Shown here piece after piece: positions 1 through 9,065 of a DNA stretch of 53,303 nucleotides (position 1 is its first letter; each line of letters begins with the position of its first letter). The stretch covers positions 1-53,303 of the forward strand of contig CALSML010000005.1 in the NCBI GenBank assembly GCA_943787445.1, given 5' to 3'. Origin of the DNA: an uncultured Alphaproteobacteria bacterium (GTDB lineage Bacteria > Pseudomonadota > Alphaproteobacteria > UBA6615). Under the pieces are notes generated by a model. It saw only the letters and a program-made list of their open reading frames with translations, had not been told where the DNA came from and made no database searches. The position numbers and the translations under genes are program-made.

Positions 1-2
1 TC

Positions 3-638
3 AACCCCACGGAGATGGCCCTCGCGGATGCGCCCCTTTCCGAAGCCACAACGCTCACCTATGACGCGCTGGGGGACGGGGCGACCTTCCTGGCCCCGCC
101 GGTGACGGAGGACACTGAAATCACCGGGCCCGTTACGGCGAAGTTGTTCATTTCGTCCGAGACGGAAGACGCCGATCTTTTCCTCGTTCTGCGGGTCTTC
201 GCTCCGGATCTGAAGGAAATTGTCTTCAAGGGCGCAAACGATCCGCATACCCCTGTGGGACTTGGCTGGTTGCGGGCATCCCATCGCAAGCTGGACCCGG
301 AACAGACCCTGCCATACCGGCCGTATCACACCCATGACGAGCTGCAACCGCTCACACCGGGTGAGATCTACGAGCTGGACATTGAAATCTGGGCGACCTC
401 GATTGTCCTGCCGGTCGGGTATCGTCTTGGGCTTAGTATTCGGGGCCGGGACTATGTTTATCCGGGTTGGACCCCGGGTGACCCCATGATCGCCGGTCGT
501 ATCCAGTACGGTGTCGGACCGTTCAAGCACGAGATGAAGGGCAATCGACCGCTCGATGTCTATGGCAAGAAGGTCACGTTACACACCGGGCCAGATCATC
601 CCGCGCACGTCCTGCTCCCGGTCATTCCGGAGAAATAG
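3..638 (+). CDS. CocE/NonD family hydrolase, C-terminal part (5' end outside window)
   Basis: The reading frame is open from the left edge, so only the C-terminal ~212 residues are present. They read as the beta-sandwich C-terminal domain of the X-Pro dipeptidyl-peptidase / cocaine esterase group: sentences such as ITGPVTAKLFISS, LTPGEIYELDIEIW and VGYRLGLSIRG are typical of that jelly-roll domain. The catalytic alpha/beta-hydrolase half with the Ser nucleophile lies upstream and cannot be checked, so the substrate (ester, amide or peptide) is unknown. It ends in TAG and is followed after six bases by the convergent homogentisate dioxygenase gene. The internal ATG at 15 is not believed to be the true start, because homologous sequence continues upstream of it. 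Confidence 0.8.
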   Translation, partial: NPTEMALADAPLSEATTLTYDALGDGATFLAPPVTEDTEITGPVTAKLFISSETEDADLFLVLRVFAPDLKEIVFKGANDPHTPVGLGWLRASHRKLDPEQTLPYRPYHTHDELQPLTPGEIYELDIEIWATSIVLPVGYRLGLSIRGRDYVYPGWTPGDPMIAGRIQYGVGPFKHEMKGNRPLDVYGKKVTLHTGPDHPAHVLLPVIPEK

Positions 639-644
639 GGCCGA

Positions 645-1961
645 TCATTTTCGAGTGGCGTCGAACCTGTCTTCAAGACCGGCCCAGCACGTTTGATAAT
701 CGTCCTGACGCAGGGGTGTTTCCTGCGCGAAGGTGGTTGGGCGGACGATGTAGCGCGTCTCGAACATGAAGGCGAGTGTGTTGTCCAGCTTCTCGGGCTG
801 AAGCTCAGCATTGCTGGCCTTCTCGAAGGTTGCTGCGTCCGGGCCATGGCCCGCCATGCAATTGTGCAGGCTGGCTCCGCCGGGTGCAAAGCCATCGGCT
901 TTGGCGTCGTAGCTGCCTGTGACCAGCCCCATGAACTCGTTCATGAAGTTGCGATGGAACCAGGGCGGTCGGAAGCTGTGTTCAGCCACCATCCAGCGGG
1001 GCGGGAAGATCGCAAAGTCGACATTCGCGACACCGGGCTCGTCGGACGGGGCGGTAAGGACCGTAAATATCGATGGGTCGGGATGGTCGTGGCTGACAGT
1101 GCCAATCGTCATGAAATTGGCGAGGTCGTATTTGTAGGGTACGTGGGTGCCGTGCCAGGCAACAACATCCAGCGGTGAGCGATCCAGTTCGCAACGCCAG
1201 AAGCTGCCGTCGAACTTCTGGACGAGTTCGAACGTACCGGACCGGTCCTCAAATGCCGCGACGGGGATCAGAACGTCACGCCGGTTGGCGAGCCCTTGCG
1301 TCCCGATGGGCCCAAGTTCCGGCAGCCGGAACGCTGCGCCGTAATTTTCGCAGACATAACCGCGTGACGGACCGTCCGGGAGTTCGGCCCGAAACTTGAT
1401 GCCGCGCGGGATGAGGGCGATTTCGCCCGGCGCGGCATCCAGAACGCCGAGTTCGGTGTGAAACACCACCCGGCCCTGTTGGGGCACGAACAGCATCTCA
1501 CCATCGGCATTGTGAAAGAAGCGCGCGGTCATGGATGTATTGGCCGCATAGAGATGAATGCCGATGCCCGTCTGGGTGTGGGCATCGCCGCAGACCCCGT
1601 AGGACGTCATTCCGTCGATCAGGTCGGTCGGGGTATCGGGGATGGTCAAAGGGTTCCAGCGTATCTGGTTAGGGCTGTTCAAGCCTGAAACTCCCGGTGC
1701 TGTGTGCCAGGAGTCATGTGCCATGGGATAATAAGGCGGATGCTTGGCTGTCGGGCGAATGCGATAGCACCAGGTCTGTCGTGACTCCGCGCGGGTGATT
1801 GTAAAGGCAGTGCCACTAAGACCTTCGGTATAGAGACCATAAGCCCGCTTTTGAGGCGAGTTTTGCCCCTTCGGCAAGGCATCAGGCAGGGCTTCGGTGG
1901 AGAAGTGATTCCCCAACCCGCTTTGATAGTCCGGTCTGGTCATCTGTTTGGCTCTGGTCAT
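645..1961 (-). CDS. hmgA: homogentisate 1,2-dioxygenase
   Basis: Opens the aromatic ring of homogentisate to maleylacetoacetate in tyrosine/phenylalanine catabolism; a cytoplasmic Fe(II) enzyme. The N-terminus [15 protein letters not shown] and the C-terminal metal-site region [25 protein letters not shown] (seen in pieces: WFHRN, MNEFMG) and [12 protein letters not shown] are family signatures, giving the His-Glu-His iron ligand set. Length from this start is 438 aa, which fits the family (430-445). The frame is open up to 2105, but the extra 48 residues have no homologue-like character. Starts at 1961 (MTRAKQ) or 1943 (MTRPDY) are both plausible and neither has a strong ribosome site. It is divergent from the nucleoside-transporter gene. 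No maleylacetoacetate isomerase or fumarylacetoacetase lies next to it, although an FAH-family gene lies at the far end of the window. Confidence 0.95.
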   Translation of the reverse strand: MTRAKQMTRPDYQSGLGNHFSTEALPDALPKGQNSPQKRAYGLYTEGLSGTAFTITRAESRQTWCYRIRPTAKHPPYYPMAHDSWHTAPGVSGLNSPNQIRWNPLTIPDTPTDLIDGMTSYGVCGDAHTQTGIGIHLYAANTSMTARFFHNADGEMLFVPQQGRVVFHTELGVLDAAPGEIALIPRGIKFRAELPDGPSRGYVCENYGAAFRLPELGPIGTQGLANRRDVLIPVAAFEDRSGTFELVQKFDGSFWRCELDRSPLDVVAWHGTHVPYKYDLANFMTIGTVSHDHPDPSIFTVLTAPSDEPGVANVDFAIFPPRWMVAEHSFRPPWFHRNFMNEFMGLVTGSYDAKADGFAPGGASLHNCMAGHGPDAATFEKASNAELQPEKLDNTLAFMFETRYIVRPTTFAQETPLRQDDYQTCWAGLEDRFDATRK

Positions 1962-2126
1962 TACTGGATTGTTAGCCGCGACAATAGTTACGGACGAAAC
2001 TAAATCAAGCCTTAAGAGAGTTTTGTGTGGGTGAAGTGATTCGAACGAAGCAGTGCCGAACTGCTGTGCCGTCGAATAGCCCGCTGATGTAACCGTTGGT
2101 CTCAATTATGCTGGGGGAGGTCGCCG

Positions 2127-3404
2127 GTGATCGAATACATACAACCTGTTTTGGGACTGCTGTTTCTTGTCGGCCTTGCCTGGGCGTTGAGCGAGGACCG
2201 TCGGCGCGGGTCGATCAGGCTCGTTCTGATCGGGGTGGGCCTGCAGCTGGCGATCGCGGCGATCGCCCTCTTTGTACCGGTTGTCAGGGAAGCGATCGGT
2301 GCCATCAATGGTGTGGTCCTGGCGCTTGATGCGGCAACCAAGGCGGGCACCAGTTTGGTCTTTGGCTTTGTCGGCGGGGGTCCGCTGCCGTTCACCGAGT
2401 CCCATCCGGGTGCCAGTTTCGGTTTGGCGTTTCGTGCGCTTCCCATTGTTCTTGTCATTTCTGCGCTCTCTGCTGTGCTCTGGCACTGGGGGATCATGCC
2501 GCGGGTGATTCGTGGATTTGCGGCCGTACTAAAGGCGACATTGCGAATTGATGGCCCAGTCGTGGTGGGGGCAGCGGCCAATATCTTCGTCGGGATGGTC
2601 GAAGCGGCAATTCTTATCCGACCACATCTCTCGCGCATGAGCCGCGCTGACATTCTGGTCACCATGACCTGTGGCCTGACGACCATTGCGGGCACCGTTC
2701 TGGTTCTCTACGCCACATTCCTCAATGGCATTATCGAGAATGCGGCGGGACATCTGCTTGTGGCGTCGCTGATCAGCGCTCCAGCCGCGATTGTTGTTGC
2801 CCGGTTGATGATTCCGGTATCTGCGTTGGATGATGCGGTGTCTGCCCGGACTCCCGATCTGGATGATGTTCTGTCCACGGGGCGGGGAATCTGCGATGGC
2901 ACGATGGATGCGCTGGTTCAGGGCACCCTTGATGGATTGCGCCTGTTGTTGAACATCATCGCGATGCTGATCGTGTTTATCGCGATCGTAGCGCTGATTA
3001 ACTAGATATTGGGGATTGTTCCCGATATCTGGGGTTCGCCCTTGACCCTGCAACGCCTGCTTGGTTGGGGCATGGCGCCAGTGGCTTGGTTGATCGGGAT
3101 TCCCTAAGCTGAAGCCACGACAGCGGGAGGGTTAATTGGCACCAAAATCGTACTCAATGAGTTGATTGCCTATCTTGAGCTGGCTGGAACGCCGGTAAAA
3201 GAATTGTCAGAACGTTCGCGCATCATTCTACTTTATGCGATATGTAGTTTTGCGAATTTCGGAAGTGTCGGAATCATGCTTGCCGGAATGGTGGCGATGG
3301 CCCCCGAACGGAAGTCAGAGTTCGTTGGTTTGGGACTGAAGGCCCTTATTGCTGGTACGATTGCAACATGTATGACAGGCGCGATTGTAGCGCTGATTGT
3401 CTAG
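2127..3404 (+). pseudogene. CNT-family (NupC-like) nucleoside permease interrupted by two in-frame stop codons
   Basis: The frame beginning at GTG 2127, six bases after a strong GGGGGAGG ribosome site, encodes a concentrative nucleoside transporter of 426 codons. It carries hydrophobic segments throughout and the family's gate region (ANIFVGMVEAAILIRP), core (TCGLTTIAGTVLVLYA) and C-terminal block (GTKIVLNELIAYL, CSFANFGSVGIMLAGM). Two stops break it without any frame change: TAG at 3003-3005, between ALIN and ILGIVPDIWG, and TAA at 3106-3108, inside the conserved IP-x-AEA motif where Trp or Ser is usual. Translation would give a 292-residue fragment lacking the last transmembrane segments. 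Retention of the frame and of conserved sequence after both stops means the damage is recent, or is a sequence error. Function if intact: sodium- or proton-coupled nucleoside uptake in the inner membrane. Confidence 0.85.
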
Positions 3405-3421
3405 GCCGATGTGTTTTCGCA

Positions 3422-4021
3422 TTGGCATCAACGCGGCGGCTTGGTGATATACTTGGCGGTCTAACAGTAACCGGCACAAAAGGTGCTCCCATTACCGAAT
3501 CACGACCCTTTGACGAAGCGGAACGCAAACGCTTCCACAACCTGTTGCTTCTGGCGAATGAAAGCCCCTATGAGGGCGAGCGCACGGCCGCGCTTGCGGC
3601 AGCCAAGCGCATGTCCAAAGCGCGCGGTATGACGCTGGAAGAAGCTGCCAGTGGCGGTCCGCCGCCGCCGGAGCCGAAGAAGAAAAAGCCGCGCAAGCGC
3701 AAGCCATCCGGAATGCAGGACAAGGGCATGGATCGTGCGTCGCGCATGACCGATGATTGGCTGGATGCGGACAAGGCGCGCCGGGATGCGGCGCTTGAAG
3801 AAGCCCGCGAGCGCGGACTGGATGCTGATGAACGCCGTCGGCAAGCCGCAGCGGCCAATCGGGTTCAGCGGCGCAACGGCCGCAAGCGCGATCCTCAAAG
3901 CCATGCCCATGTGCTGTTGTCGGAAACTTCGCTGCCCCTCGAAGAGATCGCATCCATGACCGGTCTGGACATGTATGAGCTCGTCAGCATGAAGCTGAAA
4001 CTGCGGCGCGCCGCGAGTTAG
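3422..4021 (+). CDS. DUF2786 domain protein
   Basis: Residues after the conserved FDEAERKRFHNLLLLANE form the helical DUF2786 motif (SPYEGERTAALAAAKRMSKARGMTLEEA). A Lys/Pro-rich linker follows (PPPPEPKKKKPRKRKP), then a long Arg/Ala-rich helical segment, then a C-terminal helix-turn-helix-like piece (LPLEEIASMTGLDMYELVSMKLK). The basic linker and the HTH-like tail suggest nucleic-acid binding; the function is not known. The start is uncertain. An ATG at 3368 overlaps the transporter gene and TTG 3422 is allowed, but neither has a ribosome site. An ATT at 3491 sits five bases after AAGGTG and directly before the conserved domain. It ends in TAG just upstream of the crotonase operon. Confidence 0.65.
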   Translation: MASTRRLGDILGGLTVTGTKGAPITESRPFDEAERKRFHNLLLLANESPYEGERTAALAAAKRMSKARGMTLEEAASGGPPPPEPKKKKPRKRKPSGMQDKGMDRASRMTDDWLDADKARRDAALEEARERGLDADERRRQAAAANRVQRRNGRKRDPQSHAHVLLSETSLPLEEIASMTGLDMYELVSMKLKLRRAAS

Positions 4022-4121
4022 TTTCATATCCGCGAATTGCGGTCTATTGACGTCGTCGTCGCGGCACAGTTCACTCCCCTTAAATGAAAACGGTCCTCAA
4101 GGACCTTCAAGGGGGGTAAGC

Positions 4122-4916
4122 GTGAACTACGACAGCTATGAAGCGATCAAGGCCGAACGGAATGGCCGTATTCTGACATTGACCATGTCGCGTCCCGGGA
4201 CGTTGAACGCCGTGGATGCCTTGCTTCATGAAGAATTGTCGCGCATCTTCTATGACGTAAATGCCGATCATGATGTCGATGTGGTGATTCTCACGGGCGA
4301 GGGAAATGCGTTCTGTGCCGGCGGTGATCTGCAATGGCTCAACGACATGCACGGCGATCCGTCCGCCTTTGCGCTGACGGTTTGGGAGGGTAAACGTTTG
4401 GTTAACGGTCTACTCGATCTTGAAAAGCCGATCATTGCCCGTCTGCCGGGGCACGCGATCGGGCTGGGCTGCACCATCGCGCTTTATTGCGACATCATCT
4501 ATGCAGCGGAGGAGGCAAAACTCGGTGACCCCCATGTTGCGGTTGGACTTGTTGCCGGCGATGGCGGTGCGGTGATCTGGCCGCAGCTCATTGGATATGC
4601 GCGGGCCAAGGAATATCTGATGACCGGCGATACGCTCAGTGCGGCGAAAGCAGCCGAGATTGGCCTCATCAATCATGCGGTTCCGGCCGATCAGCTTGAC
4701 GAGGCCGTCAACGCCATGGCGGAACGCCTTGCTGGGGGAGCCATCAATGCCATCAAATGGACCAAGGCATCGGTCAATGCGGGGCTCAAGCAGGCGGCCA
4801 ATGCTGTCCTCGACACGGCCTTCAATTTTGAGGCGATGTCCCAGATGACTAAGGATCACAAGATCGCCACCGAGGCTTTTCTCAACAAGGAAAAGCCGAA
4901 ATTCACCGGCAATTAG
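4122..4916 (+). CDS. enoyl-CoA hydratase/isomerase family protein lacking both classical catalytic glutamates
   Basis: Crotonase fold, 264 aa, starting at GTG 4122 after the ribosome site AAGGGGGG; the frame is open further upstream to 4047 but without family-like sequence. The two oxyanion-hole stretches are present (NAFCAGGDL and GHAIGLGCTIALYCDI). The residues that align with Glu144 and Glu164 of rat enoyl-CoA hydratase appear to be Thr (GLGCTIAL) and His (KLGDPHVAVG), so classical hydration is doubtful; isomerase, hydrolase or another crotonase chemistry is possible. It is the first gene of a tightly packed run with an acyl-CoA dehydrogenase ten bases downstream and an acyl-CoA ligase after that, which argues for a dedicated acyl-CoA degradation pathway with unknown substrate. 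Confidence 0.85.
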   Translation: MNYDSYEAIKAERNGRILTLTMSRPGTLNAVDALLHEELSRIFYDVNADHDVDVVILTGEGNAFCAGGDLQWLNDMHGDPSAFALTVWEGKRLVNGLLDLEKPIIARLPGHAIGLGCTIALYCDIIYAAEEAKLGDPHVAVGLVAGDGGAVIWPQLIGYARAKEYLMTGDTLSAAKAAEIGLINHAVPADQLDEAVNAMAERLAGGAINAIKWTKASVNAGLKQAANAVLDTAFNFEAMSQMTKDHKIATEAFLNKEKPKFTGN

Positions 4917-4925
4917 GCGCACCAG

Positions 4926-6098
4926 ATGGAGCATTTTCAGGAAGCTGAGCACGTCACCATGCTGCGCGACACGTTACGGCGTTTCGTGGAAACCGAGATG
5001 CCGCGGGAACTGGCGCAGAAATGGGACCGGGAAAATGAATTTCCCCGGGAGATATTCGATCAGCTGTCCGCTCTGGGCGTGAATGCTCTGACCGTGCCTG
5101 AGGTGTATGGTGGCGCCGGCCGCGACATCACCGCAACCATGGTGGTGATCGAGGAACTGGCGCGACGATCCATGGCTGTCGCTGTCCCTTTCATCATGTG
5201 CGCCTGCTACGGTGCGATGAATATCGAGGAGGTCGGCAGCGAGGAGCAGAAGACCACGCTGCTGCCGAAACTGGCCGACGGCAAGTTGCTCTTTGCGTAT
5301 GGAATTTCCGAGCCGGATGTGGGCGCCGATGTTGCCAGTGTTCGCACGACTGCCGTGCGCAAAGGCAATGGCGCGACCGTGACGATCAACGGGTCGAAAC
5401 GATTCTGCTCGGGCGCCAATATTGCTGACTATATCTACACGGTTGTGAAGAGTGACCCCGAGGCCGGTCGCTACAAAAATCTTTCCATTGTGATGATCCC
5501 GCCGGATGCGCCGGGGGTGACCATCGAGTTGCAGAATGCGATGGGGATGAAGGGGGCATCGACCTGTGATGTGACCTTTGAGGATGTGGAAATTCCCGCC
5601 GAGAATATCGTCGGTGGTGAAGCGGGCTGGAATGACGGCTGGAGCCGGATCGTCGGTCCGGGACTCGATGTGGAGAAGATCGAGGTGGCGGCGCTCGCGC
5701 TGGGCAATGCGGCGGCAGCTGTGGATGATGCGTGGGAATACGCGCAGGAGCGCAAACAGTTTGGCAAGCCGGTCTCAGCCTACCAATCGGTGCGACATAT
5801 GCTGGTGGATGCTAAAACAAAGCTGCACGCCTGCCGGCTGATGACCTATCACGCAGCCTGGCTGCTGGATGAGAAGAAACCCGCTTCGGTGGAGACCTCG
5901 ATGGCAAAGCTCTATGTCAGCGACACCGCCAAGGACATTGTCCTGTCCTGCCAGCAGGTGATGGGCGCGTATGGCTACATCAAAGAATTCGACATGGAGC
6001 GCTATGTCCGGGAAGCGCTTTTGATGCCGATCATTGGCGGCTCGTCGGCGATACAGAAGAACAATATTGCCAATCGATTACGGTTGGCGCGCGAATAG
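4926..6098 (+). CDS. acyl-CoA dehydrogenase
   Basis: FAD-dependent alpha,beta-dehydrogenation of an acyl-CoA; 390 aa, the usual length. Seen in order: the N-terminal helical domain, the FAD/substrate middle domain (YGISEPDVGADVASVRT, INGSKRFCSGANIADY, MGMKGASTCDVTFEDVEIP), and the C-terminal helical domain (YAQERKQFGKPVSAYQ, VMGAYGYIKEFDMERYVRE). The position that holds the catalytic Glu in medium-chain enzymes (usually EGTSEIQ) is Gly here (GGSSAIQ). A Glu is present in GLDVEKIEVAA, where isovaleryl-CoA dehydrogenase keeps its base, so the catalytic base has probably moved. Start ATG 4926 has a weak ribosome site and translation is probably coupled to the upstream crotonase. It is followed after nine bases by the acyl-CoA ligase gene. 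Confidence 0.92.
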   Translation: MEHFQEAEHVTMLRDTLRRFVETEMPRELAQKWDRENEFPREIFDQLSALGVNALTVPEVYGGAGRDITATMVVIEELARRSMAVAVPFIMCACYGAMNIEEVGSEEQKTTLLPKLADGKLLFAYGISEPDVGADVASVRTTAVRKGNGATVTINGSKRFCSGANIADYIYTVVKSDPEAGRYKNLSIVMIPPDAPGVTIELQNAMGMKGASTCDVTFEDVEIPAENIVGGEAGWNDGWSRIVGPGLDVEKIEVAALALGNAAAAVDDAWEYAQERKQFGKPVSAYQSVRHMLVDAKTKLHACRLMTYHAAWLLDEKKPASVETSMAKLYVSDTAKDIVLSCQQVMGAYGYIKEFDMERYVREALLMPIIGGSSAIQKNNIANRLRLARE

Positions 6099-6107
6099 GG
6101 GACGTTC

Positions 6108-7753
6108 ATGCGCAAGGATGTGAGTGGCTGGACGACCCGGCTGACCGATGCATTGATTGCGGAGAACACCGCCAGCGGCATCTGGCGCAATCTCACCCTC
6201 GCGGATCAGCTGGACGATGTGCGGGCGCGCAACCCCGAGAAAATTCTGCTGATTGAGGGCGACATTCAGCTCACTGTTGCCGAAATCGACCGGGCAGGCA
6301 CGTGCGCTAGCCAGTGCGCTTGAAAAGCGCGGTCTGGTTGCTGGGGATGTCGTGAGCTTCTCCCTGCCCAACTGGCCGGAAACAGTCCTTATCGATCTTG
6401 CCTGTGCGATGCTGGGACTGGTCTGCAATCCGATCATCCCGATTTACCGCGATGCCGAGGTCTCCTACATCCTGCGGGACGCGGGATCGAAGGCGATCTT
6501 CATCCCGACGACATTCCGCAATTTTGACTATGCGGACATGATCGAACGGCACCGCGCCGAACTGCCGGCGCTGGGACATGTGATCACCGTACGAGGTGGA
6601 GCTGATGGAGCGACGCCGTTTGAAAGCCTGCTCGCGGAAGGCGATCCGGACGGCTTTGTGCGACCGCATGTCGATCCGAACGTGGTGAAGCTGATCATGT
6701 ACACATCAGGCACCACCGGGCGCCCGAAAGGCGTGCTGCACAGCCACAACACGATAGACACGGAAATTCAGGCGATCGCCAAATTCCTCTCACTCGACGA
6801 CAGCGATGTGATCCTGATGCCCTCGCCGGTCTCGCACATCACCGGCTATCTCTACGGGATCCAGATGCCGTTTACCCTGAACGCGCCGGCCGTGTTCATG
6901 GAGAGGTGGGGCCCTCATGAGGCCGCTGACAGAATTGATGAACATGGGGTGACCTTCACCATTGCCGCCACGGTGTTCCTGCAGGAACTCACTGATTTTT
7001 CTGTAAAAAATGTCCGTGACCTGCCGAGCCTGCGCTATTTCCCTTCGGGCGGCGCACCGGTTCCGCCCGAGGTGATCTACAACGCCCACAAGGCCTTCGC
7101 GCGCTGTGTCAGTTCCCGGGTCTATGGGTCCACCGAAGCGCCGACGGTGACGCTGGGCGTTAGCAGCCGCGACGAAGAGGAACTGGGGGCGACCACGGAA
7201 GGCTATATCGTGGGGCACGAGGTCAAGATCGTTGATCCGGCGACCGGCGCAGAGGTCGCGCCGGGCGTGGAGGGTGAAATCCTCTCGCGCGGCCCGGAGA
7301 TGTGCCTGGGCTATGCCGCAGCCGACCATAACGAGGAGGCTTTCGAGCCAGATGGGTATTTCCACACCGGCGACCTCGCGACCCTGACCACCGATGGCGC
7401 CATGGTGATCACCGGCCGCTCGAAGGATCTGATCATTCGCGGGGGTGAGAATGTCAGCCCGCGCGAAGTGGAGGACGCTCTGCACGAGCATCCCGCCATT
7501 CATGAGGCCGCCGTGGTGGCGATGCCTCATCCGCGCATGGGGGAGGACCGGCTGCGCCTTTGTGGTGCTCGAAGACGATGCCGATCTAACATTCGAGGAT
7601 CTCATCGCGTTTCTGGAAAAGACCGGTATGGCGAAGCAGAAATATCCCGAGCGACTTGAGATCATGGACACCTTCCCGCGAACGGCGGCCGGGAAAATCC
7701 GGAAAAACGTTCTGCGAGACCAGGTGGCGGAAACGCTGGCCCGGGAGGCCTGA
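6108..7753 (+). pseudogene. acyl-CoA synthetase (AMP-forming), disrupted by two frameshifts
   Basis: Three consecutive frames together encode one ~548-residue ANL-superfamily ligase. The first frame (from ATG 6108) ends shortly after LTVAEIDR. One extra G in the GGG at 6292-6294 moves the sequence to the second frame, which holds the adenylate-binding signature LIMYTSGTTGRPKGVLHSH, the YGSTEAPT motif and the HTGDLA / GRSKDLIIRGGENVSP hinge. A further shift near 7545-7553 moves it to the third frame with the C-terminal lid and the catalytic-lysine motif RTAAGKIRK. Function if intact: ATP-dependent CoA activation of a carboxylic acid feeding the acyl-CoA dehydrogenase and crotonase upstream. 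Conserved sequence on both sides of each shift argues for sequence error or very recent damage. Confidence 0.85.
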
Positions 7754-7813
7754 ATCACGGACGGACAAAGGTTGACACCCATTCCGCCAGCAGACACGCT
7801 TATCAGGCAGAAA

Positions 7814-7835
7814 CCTTTTTCATATAGGTGAAAAG
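7814..7835. promoter_or_regulatory. imperfect inverted repeat upstream of the hydrolase gene
   Basis: CCTTTTTCA and TGAAAAG flank the six bases TATAGG, giving a near-palindrome centred about 33 bases before ATG 7858. It could be an operator, or a weak hairpin at the end of the preceding operon. A TTGACA at 7772-7777 has no convincing -10 partner. No regulator gene is adjacent. Confidence 0.25.
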
Positions 7836-7857
7836 CCAGGGAAATTGGGAGGGAACA

Positions 7858-8796
7858 ATGGAACGCAAAGTCGAATTCAACAGCTGCGGTGATACCGTCC
7901 GCGGCGTCTTGCACATCCCTGACGGAGTGAAAAATCCGCCATTGGTCATCATGGCCGGCGGCTGGTGCTACGTGAAAGAAATCGTCATGCCGTATTATGC
8001 GGATGATTTCATGGAAGTTGGCTGCGCCTGCCTGATCTTCGACTATCGCCGCTTCGGTGAAAGCGATGGCACACCCCGCCAGCACATCAACCCCTGGGAC
8101 CAGATCGAGGATTATCGCAACGCGGTCAGCTATGCGAAGACTCTTGAAGAGGTCGACACGGACCGGATCGGTGTCTGGGGTATTTCCTATTCAGGTGGCC
8201 ACGCCGTCTGCGTTGCGGCCCTCGATACCCGCGTGAAGTTCGCATTGTCGGTGGTCCCGGTGGTGGACGGTTTCCCGACCATGCGCCGCTGTCATGGCGA
8301 ACGGAAATTCGGCGCGCTGCAGAAACTCATCCTCGATGATCGGGAGCGGCGCCAGAAGGGCGAGCCGAGCCAGATGATCGCCATGTCGACAACCGATCCT
8401 GACAATGTGGTCAGCGCCTGGCCCTTTCCGCATGTCTGCACGATCTTCAATGACATCAAGGAACGGGAAGCACCCAATCATATTCATGAGAACACGCTCG
8501 AATCCGTCGAGTTGCTCATGCAGTACGATGTGATGCCCTACGCCAAGCGGCTCTACGAAACCCCCTACATGATGGCCATTGCCAAGGGTGACAACATCAC
8601 GTCATCGGATCTGGAGATCGATGTCTTCAATGCGGTGCCGTGTCCCAACAAGCAGCTCGCAATCGTCGAGGGTGTGGATCACATGAGCCTCTATTCCAAC
8701 AACGAGCATCTTGAGAAGGTCTCGAGCGCTCAGGCCAATTGGCTGCGTGACTTGCTGTTTGGACCCGAAGCATTGCTGGCTGCAGCGGCAGAATAG
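7858..8796 (+). CDS. alpha/beta hydrolase (dienelactone hydrolase / S15-like)
   Basis: A 312-residue cytoplasmic hydrolase without signal peptide. The strand-loop FDYRRFGESDG precedes the nucleophile elbow GISYSGGHA (Ser in G-x-S-x-S-G), and the catalytic His lies in VEGVDHMSLY near the C-terminus. The style resembles the acyl-peptidase/X-Pro (S15) and dienelactone hydrolase group, often annotated as acetylxylan or small-ester hydrolases. Start ATG 7858 is chosen over the longer frame because GGGAGGG precedes it at proper spacing. It follows the CoA-ligase operon after 104 bases and may hydrolyse an ester or CoA thioester in the same pathway; the substrate cannot be read from sequence. Confidence 0.85.
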   Translation: MERKVEFNSCGDTVRGVLHIPDGVKNPPLVIMAGGWCYVKEIVMPYYADDFMEVGCACLIFDYRRFGESDGTPRQHINPWDQIEDYRNAVSYAKTLEEVDTDRIGVWGISYSGGHAVCVAALDTRVKFALSVVPVVDGFPTMRRCHGERKFGALQKLILDDRERRQKGEPSQMIAMSTTDPDNVVSAWPFPHVCTIFNDIKEREAPNHIHENTLESVELLMQYDVMPYAKRLYETPYMMAIAKGDNITSSDLEIDVFNAVPCPNKQLAIVEGVDHMSLYSNNEHLEKVSSAQANWLRDLLFGPEALLAAAAE

Positions 8797-8884
8797 GACG
8801 GCTCAGTCAGCTGTGATGTGCGGCGTATTCAATGATGAATGTCTCACATGAGTATAGTTCTGGTCATTGATTTGACCTTTCGAG

Positions 8885-8903
8885 TGATCGTAAAGCACGA
8901 TCA
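8885..8903. promoter_or_regulatory. perfect 7-bp inverted repeat, candidate operator for the TRAP operon
   Basis: TGATCGT and ACGATCA are separated by AAAGC. The site lies about 95 bases upstream of the proposed -35 element of the dctP promoter and is not followed by a T-run, so it looks like a protein-binding site and not a terminator. The cognate regulator is not in the window. Confidence 0.35.
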
Positions 8904-8998
8904 AAATCAGGTTGAAGTGAGTTCTTGGTCCCCGAAAACAGACGGTATGTTCGTATGTTGGCCGTTATCACGAATTCTCGATGGACACGGGTCTCACT

Positions 8999-9027
8999 TT
9001 GCTGGAACCTACCCAAAGGACTATAAA
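8999..9027 (+). promoter_or_regulatory. probable sigma-70 promoter of the TRAP transporter operon
   Basis: TTGCTG (8999-9004) and TATAAA (9022-9027) are separated by exactly 17 bases, 38 bases upstream of GTG 9066. It lies in the 269-base gap before dctP, the largest gap preceding this operon. No other equally good pair was seen in the gap. Confidence 0.5.
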
Positions 9028-9065
9028 AGTTCATGGGGAAATCAATAACAAACAGGGAGGATCAC

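Noticed and set aside
6790..8085. Long antisense reading frame of 431 codons
   Set aside because: It runs opposite the acyl-CoA ligase and hydrolase genes and reads as a shadow of GC-rich coding sequence, without a ribosome site or family-like motifs.
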